Source: Bryobacterales bacterium (GTDB lineage Bacteria; Acidobacteriota; Terriglobia; Bryobacterales; Bryobacteraceae). From it: a stretch of 5,863 bases of DNA. The translations under genes and the position numbers were made by a program. The stretch is from assembly GCA_003487005.1 (NCBI GenBank), contig DNFG01000445.1, forward strand, positions 1-5,863. Reading direction: 5' to 3'. Below, in pieces: positions 1 to 4,951 of this stretch (its first letter is position 1; every line of letters starts with the position of its first letter). The notes below the pieces were generated by a model. The model was not told the origin of the DNA. It did not search any database and saw nothing but the letters and a program-made list of their open reading frames with translations.

Positions 1-411
1 ATCGGCGCGGCAGAGGCGGGCGGCATCGGGGTGGCGTTCGTCGTCACACATCCAGGCGGCGTGGAGGGAGGCCCAGCCGGCGTCGGCGAACAGGTCGAAG
101 GATTCGAGCAGGAAGGCGTAGGCGGCGAAGCGGCGGGCCTCGGGGGGGAGTTCGGCGGCGGCGAGGCGCTGCTGGTATTCAGGGGAGCGGACGAGGGTGG
201 CGGCGCGGGCGTCGGCTTCGCGGAGGTCGGCGGCGGCATAGCCGCAGTGGGGGCAGAGCATGACCCAATAGCGGAGGGTGGAGCGGAGGAGTTCGCCGGG
301 GCGGGTGTCGAAATCAGGGGGTTCGAGGGGCGTGGCGCCGGTGAGGAGGGTCTGGTGGGAGGTCCGGGCGCAGATGGCGCAGGGGATATCGTGGGGATCG
401 AGTTGGGTCAT
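1..411 (-). CDS. DUF2225-like putative zinc-binding protein, N-terminal part (runs off left edge)
   Basis: The reading frame is open from the ATG at 411 to base 1, giving 137 residues without a stop; the C-terminus is outside the window. Two cysteine pairs are visible: C11-x2-C14 near the start, and C53-x2-C56 in the run LCPHCGYAAADLREAD. This pattern and spacing resemble DUF2225 proteins, where the pairs probably form a zinc ribbon followed by helical, TPR-like repeats. Residues 75-137 are alanine- and leucine-rich and look helical, which fits. Codons end mostly in C, as expected for a real gene here. No good Shine-Dalgarno precedes the ATG; an in-frame GTG nine codons upstream is possible, but the first cysteine pair sits at a normal distance from the ATG. 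The gene is divergent from the MoxR operon. The function of the family is unknown; the family assignment is by motif only. Confidence 0.72.
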   Translation of the reverse strand, partial: MTQLDPHDIPCAICARTSHQTLLTGATPLEPPDFDTRPGELLRSTLRYWVMLCPHCGYAAADLREADARAATLVRSPEYQQRLAAAELPPEARRFAAYAFLLESFDLFADAGWASLHAAWMCDDERHPDAARLCRAD

Positions 412-448
412 CGTGTGCTTCAGGCTCAGATTTAGCACAATAGGGCGT
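412..448. promoter_or_regulatory. Short divergent promoter region between DUF2225-like and MoxR genes
   Basis: Only 37 bases separate the two divergent start codons, so both promoters must lie here or overlap the coding starts. The stretch is AT-richer than its surroundings. For the + strand, CACAAT at 436-441 is a possible -10 box that would place transcription start at or next to the ATG at 449, implying a leaderless or nearly leaderless mRNA. AGGG at 442-445 is too close to the ATG (3 bases) to be a normal ribosome binding site. No convincing -35 box is visible for either direction. This is inference from spacing and weak motifs. Confidence 0.35.
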
Positions 449-1288
449 ATGATTGTCGATTACGAGGGGGTGCGGCTGCACCTGGCCCATCCGGACCGGA
501 TGCCGGGCCGCTGGGTGGGGCAGGACGAGGTGATGCGCCAGTTGCTGGCGGCATGGCTGGTGGTGGACGAGCGGGACGTGCCGATGAACCCGCGGCTGGT
601 GGGCAAGCCGGGCGTGGGCAAGACGACGCTGGCGTGCGCGGCGGGCGAACGGCTGGAGCGGGAAGTGTACATCCTGCAGGCGACGGTGGACACACGGCCG
701 GAGGACCTGATCGTCCAGCCGGTGATCGACGGGCCGGCGTCGCTGCGCTATGTCGCTTCGCCGCTAGTGACGGCGATGCTGCGGGGCGGGATCGCGGTAC
801 TGGACGAAGGCAACCGGATGCCGGAAAAGAGCTGGGCGAGCCTGGCGCCGCTACTGGACGGCCGGCGCTACGTGGAGAGCCTGGTGGCCGGCATCAAGAT
901 CAAGGCACATCCGCTGTTCCGGCTGGTGGCGACCATGAACGACGACGCCTCGACTTTTGATCTGCCGGAGTACATCCATTCGCGCCTGCAGCCGCAGATT
1001 CTGATCGATTTCCCGGAGCGCGACGAGGAGATGGCGATTTTACGGGAGAATCTGCCGTTCGCGGAGGAGCAGGTGTTGAGCTACGTGGCCGATTTTCTCG
1101 AACAGGCGCACGCGAGCGAGGAGCGCTACACGGTGCGCGATGGGATCAACGTGGGGCGATACACGCTGAAGCTGCTGGGCGGGCTGGAGACGACGGCGGT
1201 GACGCCGGCGCAGTTGAAAGAGGCGGCGGAGTTCGCGGTGGTTCACATTCTGGGCGAGGAGGCGCTGCGCTACGCGCGGCGGCGGTGA
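449..1288 (+). CDS. MoxR-type AAA+ ATPase (AAA_5-like)
   Basis: This 279-residue cytoplasmic ATPase probably remodels or activates a partner protein using ATP. Walker A is GKPGVGKT at 52-59. Walker B is GGIAVLDE at 113-120, followed by GNRMPEKSWASL. Sensor 1 is N164 in ATMND. The likely arginine finger is R179 in HSRL, and R230 or R237 (YTVRDGINVGR) may serve as sensor 2. These fit the MoxR/dynein-related branch of AAA+, and the length is near the usual 300 or so. I chose the ATG at 449, not an in-frame ATG at 278: residues encoded from 278 to 448 lie antisense to the DUF2225-like gene and look like shadow coding, while homologous-looking sequence starts at MIVDYEG. The next gene begins 7 bases after the stop, so the two are almost certainly co-transcribed and the 606-residue protein is the likely partner. 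Confidence 0.9.
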   Translation: MIVDYEGVRLHLAHPDRMPGRWVGQDEVMRQLLAAWLVVDERDVPMNPRLVGKPGVGKTTLACAAGERLEREVYILQATVDTRPEDLIVQPVIDGPASLRYVASPLVTAMLRGGIAVLDEGNRMPEKSWASLAPLLDGRRYVESLVAGIKIKAHPLFRLVATMNDDASTFDLPEYIHSRLQPQILIDFPERDEEMAILRENLPFAEEQVLSYVADFLEQAHASEERYTVRDGINVGRYTLKLLGGLETTAVTPAQLKEAAEFAVVHILGEEALRYARRR

Positions 1289-1295
1289 AGGCGGC

Positions 1296-3116
1296 ATGAC
1301 CGCGGGGCGGGAAGATCCGGCGGGGAGCCTGGTGCGCGGGCGGTTCACGTATTTTCCGGTGGCGCCGGGGCGCGTGGAGTTTGCCGTGGAAGTGCGGCGG
1401 GCGCTGTTGGAGATGATGCCGGGGGTGGTGGCGGTGGAATTGCCGGGGTGGCTGGAGCAGATCTATCTGGCGGCGGTGGACCGGCTGCCGCTGATTTCGG
1501 CGATCGTCTATCCGGAGGACGAGGAGGGGGAGCAGGGCGTCTATCTTCTGGTGGAGCCGGCGGATCCGTTCGTGGAGGCGGTACGGACGGCGCGGGAGAT
1601 CGGAGCGGAACTGGTGTTTCTGGAGCCGGACAGCCTGCACCGGCCACACATGCCGGATCTGTACCCGGACACCTACGCGGTGCGGCACATCGGGCGCGAG
1701 CGCTACGTGGACGCCTACCGGATACAGCCGCAGCCCCGGGACGAGGAGATGGCGGAACATGCGGCGGCGATGGCGTGGCGGCTGCAAGGGGCGAATCCGG
1801 AGGTGGAGACGCTGGTGGTGGTGTCGCTGAACGCGCTCGATCCGCTTCTGGACGCGATGGAGTCGCCGCAACCCGAGCCGCGGCCGGGTCCCTCGCGGGA
1901 GCCGGATCTGGTCCATCCCCATCCGGACACGCTGGGGGAGATCCTGGTCGAAATGCCGTACCTGCAGGAGCGCTACGAGCGGTCCCGCCTGGCGGCGCGG
2001 CCGGAGGAGTTTCTGGACCGGCTGCGCGTGCAGTACAGCCTGCTGAAAGAGGCCGAGGAGCAGTACGCGAAAGAGACCGGCGAACGGCTGGCGCACTGGC
2101 AGCGGCGGCTGATCGCGCGGTTCAGCCGGAACCTGGCGGCGGTGGACCAGCAGTTGACGGCGAGCCTGTATGACCTGACCATGGCCGCGCGGGCGATCGT
2201 GGACGACAATTACGCGTGGAGCGTGTGGACGCAGGCGGGCGGCTACGCGTGGCAGAGCGAGCACACGGAACTGGAGACGGTTCGGCTGACGGCGGCGGAA
2301 GTGTTCGTCCGCACCCGCAAAATGCGCCTGCGGCGGCGGCGGCCGCGGCCGAAACAGCGCCTGCTGCCGCGGAACTGGAAGCCGCGTCCGAAGGAGCAGT
2401 ATCCGGGCGAGTGGGCGGAGGCCGTGGATGGTTCGTCGATCTGCTCCTATCCGCCCGAGGATCTGGTGATCGAGGAGTATGGGCGCTTCCTGAAGAAACA
2501 GGCGCGGAGCCTGCTGAGCAGCGAGCAGACGCGCGTGGAGCCGTTCACGTCGAGCCTGTACGACGGGGTGGACATCCGCGAGACGATCCGGAACTGGCAC
2601 GAGGGGAAGCTCTATGTCCGGCAGGAACGCCGGCGCGCGGGCGATGTGGGGGCGGTGGTCATCGTTTTCGATGAAGACCGCGAGGAGCGCTACGATTACC
2701 TGACCACATGGCTGGGCGAGCACCAGAACGAGAGCGACATGGCGTTCTATTCGACGCGCCCGTTCGAGCGGATGGTGGGCCCGGGGATCGGCAGGGCCGA
2801 ATATGGCGGCCTGCTGATGGTGCTGCCGCCAAGGCGGATGATGGATGTGTGGACGGATCCGGACTACGATTTCGTGGAGACGAAGGCGGAACGGCTGCTG
2901 GTGGCGGCGCTGGACTATTCAGTGGAGCGGCACGTGGTCTACGCGGCGACCCGCCCGCCGCGGAGCCTGTTCCGGACGATCGCGAACCACCTGGGCCGGC
3001 AGATCGTGTATCTGCCGCTGGGCCAGCTTTCGCCGGCACGGCTGAAGCGGTTACGCGTGGTGCACGTTCTGGACCATCCCTCGCGCCGCGAGGGCGCGAA
3101 AGCCTACCTCTGGTGA
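1296..3116 (+). CDS. 606-residue MoxR-partner protein with TraB/ChaN-like N-terminus and unrecognised C-terminus
   Basis: The ATG lies 7 bases after the ATPase stop, with GAAGG just upstream as a weak ribosome binding site. Three parts are visible. Residues 15-115 resemble the TraB/PrgY/ChaN/erythromycin-esterase fold: GRVEFAVEVRRAL, then VVAVELP at 44-50, then a segment around EPADPFVEAVRTAREIGAEL at 87-106, close in pattern to TraB 'PGEEF..A...A...GA'. The usual GT-x-H and terminal DR residues are absent. Residues 212-330 are charged and helical, with YDLTMAARAIVDDNYAW at 292-308. Residues 342-367 form a very basic, proline-containing linker. Residues 385-606 look like a well-ordered alpha/beta region: PFTSSLYDGVDIRETIRNWH at 416-435, VVIVFDED at 454-461, GPGIGRAEYGG at 495-505, and the tail ending AKAYLW. 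No VWA metal-site motif (DxSxS), signal peptide or membrane helix is seen. Function unknown; the TraB-like call is a pattern judgement of moderate certainty. Confidence 0.85.
   Translation: MTAGREDPAGSLVRGRFTYFPVAPGRVEFAVEVRRALLEMMPGVVAVELPGWLEQIYLAAVDRLPLISAIVYPEDEEGEQGVYLLVEPADPFVEAVRTAREIGAELVFLEPDSLHRPHMPDLYPDTYAVRHIGRERYVDAYRIQPQPRDEEMAEHAAAMAWRLQGANPEVETLVVVSLNALDPLLDAMESPQPEPRPGPSREPDLVHPHPDTLGEILVEMPYLQERYERSRLAARPEEFLDRLRVQYSLLKEAEEQYAKETGERLAHWQRRLIARFSRNLAAVDQQLTASLYDLTMAARAIVDDNYAWSVWTQAGGYAWQSEHTELETVRLTAAEVFVRTRKMRLRRRRPRPKQRLLPRNWKPRPKEQYPGEWAEAVDGSSICSYPPEDLVIEEYGRFLKKQARSLLSSEQTRVEPFTSSLYDGVDIRETIRNWHEGKLYVRQERRRAGDVGAVVIVFDEDREERYDYLTTWLGEHQNESDMAFYSTRPFERMVGPGIGRAEYGGLLMVLPPRRMMDVWTDPDYDFVETKAERLLVAALDYSVERHVVYAATRPPRSLFRTIANHLGRQIVYLPLGQLSPARLKRLRVVHVLDHPSRREGAKAYLW
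3078..3094. repeat. Perfect 7-bp inverted repeat near the 3' end of the MoxR-partner gene
   Basis: CCCTCGC (3078-3084) and GCGAGGG (3088-3094) are exact inverted copies around a 3-base GCC spacer. The hairpin sits about 20 bases before the stop codon at 3114-3116. There is no T-run after it, so it is not a classical terminator. It may simply reflect codon choice for Ser-Arg-Arg-Glu-Gly, or it may stabilise the mRNA 3' end. Confidence 0.5.
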
Positions 3117-3135
3117 AAGTCGAATGAGACGGAAG

Positions 3136-3211
3136 TGGAGCCGGCGACAGGAATCGAACCTGCGACCCTCTGATTACAAATCAGACGCTCTACCAGCTGA
3201 GCTACGCCGGC
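3136..3211 (-). tRNA. tRNA-Thr (anticodon UGU), 3' CCA encoded
   Basis: A complete cloverleaf reads on the minus strand. The acceptor stem is GCCGGCG (5' end at 3211) paired with CGCCGGC. The D arm is GCTC-AGCTGGTA-GAGC. The anticodon arm is TCTGA-TTTGTAA-TCAGA, giving anticodon TGT (threonine, codon ACA). The T arm is GCAGG-TTCGAAT-CCTGT with one G-T closing pair. The discriminator base is T, followed by an encoded CCA at 3138-3136; without CCA the gene is 3139-3211. It faces the MoxR operon head-on, its 3' end only 19 bases from that operon's last stop codon. Sequence similar to the last 11 bases occurs at about 1552, but this looks like chance in GC-rich DNA. Confidence 0.97.
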
Positions 3212-3224
3212 CTGTTCCTTGGTC

Positions 3225-3251
3225 AGGATAGCAAAATGGCGGACCAGACAA
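3225..3251 (-). promoter_or_regulatory. Possible tRNA-Thr promoter
   Basis: On the minus strand TTGTCT (3251-3246) and TATCCT (3230-3225) are separated by 15 bases and resemble sigma-70 -35 and -10 boxes (4 of 6 matches each). Transcription would start at about 3218, some 7 bases before the mature tRNA 5' end, which is a plausible short leader for RNase P to remove. The spacer is shorter than ideal, so the -35 assignment is weak. Confidence 0.35.
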
Positions 3252-3252
3252 A

Positions 3253-3276
3253 CGGCAACCCCACTCCGGGTTGCTG
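3253..3276. repeat. Hairpin upstream of the redoxin-like gene
   Basis: GCAACCC (3255-3261) and GGGTTGC (3268-3274) are perfect inverted copies around a 6-base loop (CACTCC). The stem extends to nine pairs if one G-T is allowed. No T-run follows on either strand. It lies between the tRNA promoter and the redoxin-like gene, and would bury a TTG at 3271 in the stem, which is one reason to prefer the ATG at 3292 as that gene's start. Confidence 0.45.
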
Positions 3277-3291
3277 CATCTGACTGAATTG

Positions 3292-3801
3292 ATGTTGTTG
3301 CTCTCCATGGCGGTGGCCGGTTTGCTCTCGATTGGGGAACCACTGCCTTCTCTCCAGGGGAAGGACTTGAGCGGAACTTCGATTGAATTGCCGGCTGCGG
3401 CCCGGGGCGACGTCACCTTGCTGATTGTCGGGTTTTCCTACGATTCACGCGTTGCCGTCGAAGATTGGGCGAAGAGGTTTCGGCAGGAATTCGAGCGCTT
3501 GCCGGGTGTCCGTTTCTACGAAGTACCCATGATTGGCGGGATGGCCCGGATGGGGAAATGGTTTATCGATTCCGGGATGCGCAGAGGCACCCCGAAGGCC
3601 GATCACGGCAAAGTGATTACGGTCTATGGGGGCAGCGGCGACTGGAAGAAGCGACTCGGCTACCGGGACGGCGCCGCGGCTTACCTGATTCTGTTGGACC
3701 GGACGGGCCGGGTCCGGTATCTCTATCAGGGCAAAATGGATTCCGCGGCATGGCGGAAGCTGGCTTCGACGACGCGGCAATGGATGCAACAGGCGCGATA
3801 G
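3292..3801 (+). CDS. Exported Atp10/redoxin-like thioredoxin-fold protein without cysteines
   Basis: The 169-residue product starts with a hydrophobic stretch (MLLLSMAVAGLLS) that looks like a short signal peptide or anchor, though it lacks n-region positive charges. The body has thioredoxin/peroxiredoxin features: strand VTLLIVGFSY at 41-50, strand RFYEVPMIGGMAR at 74-86, KADHGKVITVYGG at 102-114 and AYLILLDRTGRVRYLYQG at 130-147. The run FYEVPMIGG and the ending pattern LLD-x2-G-x-V-x4-G resemble the Atp10 family, whose mitochondrial members help assemble F1Fo ATP synthase. There is no cysteine in the whole protein, so it cannot be a redox enzyme; a chaperone or scaffold role is inferred. 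Start is uncertain: TTG at 3271 and ATG at 3307 are alternatives, and none has a clear Shine-Dalgarno. A small membrane protein gene follows after 29 bases. Confidence 0.82.
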   Translation: MLLLSMAVAGLLSIGEPLPSLQGKDLSGTSIELPAAARGDVTLLIVGFSYDSRVAVEDWAKRFRQEFERLPGVRFYEVPMIGGMARMGKWFIDSGMRRGTPKADHGKVITVYGGSGDWKKRLGYRDGAAAYLILLDRTGRVRYLYQGKMDSAAWRKLASTTRQWMQQAR

Positions 3802-3830
3802 CGCGAGGCGGCAAGGAAGGAGAGGGGATT

Positions 3831-3977
3831 TTGAAGGAGTTTTTTGGACCGATTCCCGTGGGATTCGTCATCGGTGCGGTGGCCGTGGCCACTCTGGTGA
3901 CGCTGATTTCGTGTGCGCCGAACCGCTGGGTGGAGTTGGTGGAACGGGCGCTGCGCAAGCGGCGCGCCCGCTCATAA
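3831..3977 (+). CDS. Small single-helix membrane protein, likely TTG start
   Basis: The frame encodes 48 residues: a short amphipathic start (KEFFGPIP), one hydrophobic segment VGFVIGAVAVATLVTLISC at about 9-27, and a very basic tail (RALRKRRARS), suggesting an N-out, C-in membrane protein by the positive-inside rule. I chose TTG at 3831 because AAGGAAGGAGAGG lies just upstream at good spacing. An in-frame ATG at 3780 would give 65 residues and overlap the end of the redoxin-like gene by 22 bases, but has no ribosome binding site and adds low-complexity residues. It is probably co-transcribed with the gene before it. No family recognised. Confidence 0.5.
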   Translation: MKEFFGPIPVGFVIGAVAVATLVTLISCAPNRWVELVERALRKRRARS

Positions 3978-3988
3978 CTTTATGAAAT

Positions 3989-4017
3989 AAAAGCCTTAAT
4001 CACCCGCTTCGGCTTTT
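3989..4017. terminator. Possible weak bidirectional terminator
   Basis: AAAAGCC (3989-3995) and GGCTTTT (4011-4017) are exact inverted copies with a 15-base loop. Both strands then carry T-rich sequence: TTTTT on the +, TTTTATTT on the -. It sits between the convergent small membrane protein gene (+) and AT-hook-like gene (-), and includes the latter's stop codon. The stem has only three GC pairs and a long loop, so efficiency is doubtful. Confidence 0.4.
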
Positions 4018-4268
4018 TCGGCCTTGCGGCGCTCCGCCCGTTTGCGGGCCGCCTCGGACATTTTGCGGCGCGTTTCCTCGGAAAGCCGGCGGCGCGGCTT
4101 GGGCGCACTGGAAACGGCAGCCAGTTCGGTGAGAACTTTCGGCTTGCGTCCTCGCCGGGGGGCTTCCGTGTCGGCGAGAAGCTGTAGGGCAATGATCGCG
4201 TTGTCAATTGCGGCGCGGCGCTTCTGCAGGGATTCAAGAATCTCCGGAATGGTAGTGTTAAGTGCCAT
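3996..4268 (-). CDS. Small AT-hook-like basic protein, possible nucleoid-associated or DNA-binding protein
   Basis: The product is 90 residues. Residues 5-33 form a likely amphipathic helix or short coiled coil (IPEILESLQKRRAAIDNAII). Residues 37-44 are PRRGRKPK, an AT-hook-like motif that in known proteins binds the minor groove of AT-rich DNA. Residues 58-86 are a lysine/arginine-rich helix (RRRLSEETRRKMSEAARKR) resembling the SEE-x-R-x-K-x2-A-x2-KR tails of small basic proteins common in acidobacteria and relatives. Start: ATG at 4268 has TTGGAG nine bases upstream (minus strand), whereas an ATG at 4301 would add 11 residues with no ribosome binding site. Inference: the first helix may dimerise and the rest bind DNA. 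It is cytoplasmic, with no signal peptide. It stands alone, with a leader of about 115 bases if the proposed promoter is right. Confidence 0.78.
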   Translation of the reverse strand: MALNTTIPEILESLQKRRAAIDNAIIALQLLADTEAPRRGRKPKVLTELAAVSSAPKPRRRLSEETRRKMSEAARKRAERRKAEKAEAGD

Positions 4269-4322
4269 ATTGAATCTCCAAGTCAACCTGGGGTCTGCCA
4301 TTGGTTCCCCGGATCAACTGCC

Positions 4323-4338
4323 GCCCGGATTCCCGGGC
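4323..4338. repeat. GC hairpin in the leader of the AT-hook-like gene
   Basis: GCCCGG (4323-4328) and CCGGGC (4333-4338) are perfect inverted copies around a 4-base loop. It lies 55-70 bases upstream of the ATG at 4268. Neither side has a proper T-run, so it is not a clear terminator; it could be an mRNA structure in the leader. Confidence 0.4.
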
Positions 4339-4388
4339 TTTGCAGCATTCATTTCGGAAATAGGCGCTTGGCTACCCCATCTGAGCGT

Positions 4389-4394
4389 ATCATA
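4389..4394 (-). promoter_or_regulatory. Possible -10 box for the AT-hook-like gene
   Basis: On the minus strand TATGAT matches the sigma-70 -10 consensus at 5 of 6 positions. It lies in an AT-rich patch (4340-4435) with a run of seven A at 4413-4419 on the + strand just upstream, which could act as an UP-like bent tract. No good -35 hexamer is visible at 16-18 bases. A transcript from here would have a leader of about 115 bases containing the 4323-4338 hairpin. Confidence 0.3.
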
Positions 4395-4537
4395 TTCAAC
4401 TCGCTTATCTCCAAAAAAAGTTTTGCGGTCAGTGTGCCAGCGACCCGGGATTCGGAGGCGCCCCGGTTCAATACGCCGAGCCCCGGGTCCGGTGGATTAT
4501 GGCAATGCTTGAATCCGGGTGACGCGCCCGGGCGACA

Positions 4538-4951
4538 ATGATGATAGTAGAGTCCATGCCACCCGAGAAATTCCCCGGCCTCCGCCACTCCAATCCGCCG
4601 CTGAAACCGGTCCTCCTTTGGGATGGCGATTGCGGATTCTGCGCCCGTTCCGCCGCGCAATTCCGCCGGATGGCGAAGGGCCGCGTGGCCGACGCTCCCG
4701 TCCAGCCGCTCCTGAACACGCTTCCGCCCGAAATTGCCGCCACCGCGAGCGCGCAGATTCTGTTTCTCGACACCAGCGGCGCCGTCACGGGCGGTATTCG
4801 CGGAATTTCCGCCGCGCTGAAAGCCGCCGGCCGGCCTGTGCTGGCCGGGGTTCTCGTCTTCCCTCTGTTCTACCCGCTCTTCCGCCTCGCCTACCGGCTC
4901 ATCGCCCGCCTCCGCTTCCTCTTCCCCGCCCCAGGCGCCTGCCCGAGGTAG
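4538..4951 (+). CDS. DCC-family (DUF393) thiol-disulfide oxidoreductase-like protein
   Basis: The 137-residue product carries the defining family motif PVLLWDGDCGFCARSA at 24-39, with the CxxC pair C32/C35 after the DGD signature, in a thioredoxin-like fold. The second half has strand AQILFLDTSG (72-81), GGIRGISAALKAAG (85-98), and a hydrophobic end FPLFYPLFRLAYRLIARLRF (108-127), matching the usual family ending 'P..Y...ARNR'. Length is typical (about 120-140). Substrate is unknown for most members. Start is uncertain between ATG 4538, ATG 4541 and ATG 4556 (MPPEKFPG); none has a strong ribosome binding site, and the later start would fit the family length equally well. Codons are C-ending, unlike the G-ending + strand genes on the left of the window. 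Its TAG stop abuts the stop of the converging gene with no gap. Confidence 0.88.
   Translation: MMIVESMPPEKFPGLRHSNPPLKPVLLWDGDCGFCARSAAQFRRMAKGRVADAPVQPLLNTLPPEIAATASAQILFLDTSGAVTGGIRGISAALKAAGRPVLAGVLVFPLFYPLFRLAYRLIARLRFLFPAPGACPR

Larger units (their letters stand above)
4269..4537. other. 269-base non-coding gap between divergent genes, with inverted repeats and GC-skew switch
   Basis: I find no credible gene here; open frames crossing it have no ribosome binding site and unlikely composition. The right half is full of CCGGG/CCCGG elements. ACCCGGGATTC (4443-4453) and GAATCCGGGT (4511-4520) form an imperfect inverted repeat with one base missing and a 57-base spacer. The left half holds the leader and probable promoter of the AT-hook-like gene. 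The + strand changes from G-rich to C-rich between about 4480 and 4560. No recognisable riboswitch or attachment site was seen. Confidence 0.5.

Noticed and set aside
31..435. Glycine-rich 134-codon frame on the + strand
   Set aside because: It is the shadow of the minus-strand DUF2225-like gene, whose cysteine pairs and codon use are far more convincing.
278..448. 57-residue N-terminal extension of the MoxR ATPase
   Set aside because: It overlaps the DUF2225-like gene on the other strand, has unlikely composition, and the domain begins normally from the ATG at 449.
1552..1562. An 11-base copy of the tRNA-Thr 3' end, as a possible attachment site
   Set aside because: It is inside a coding region, stops after 11 GC-rich bases and is not accompanied by an integrase; chance is the simplest explanation.
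1146..2723. A 525-codon open frame on the minus strand
   Set aside because: It is the complement of the MoxR-partner gene; its protein is dominated by Arg, Pro, His and Leu, typical of shadow frames in GC-rich DNA, and it has no recognisable motif.
3104..3416. Minus-strand frames across the tRNA
   Set aside because: They read through the tRNA-Thr gene; the peptide is the familiar artefact of translated tRNA sequence.
4381..4410. A dif-like XerCD site at the AT-rich patch
   Set aside because: Only a short part (GCGTATCA) resembles the XerC arm, and the XerD arm does not match; too weak to call by eye.
4349..4788. Two minus-strand frames over the gap and the DCC-family gene
   Set aside because: They run antisense to the DGDCGFC motif gene, have no ribosome binding site, and have no recognisable features.
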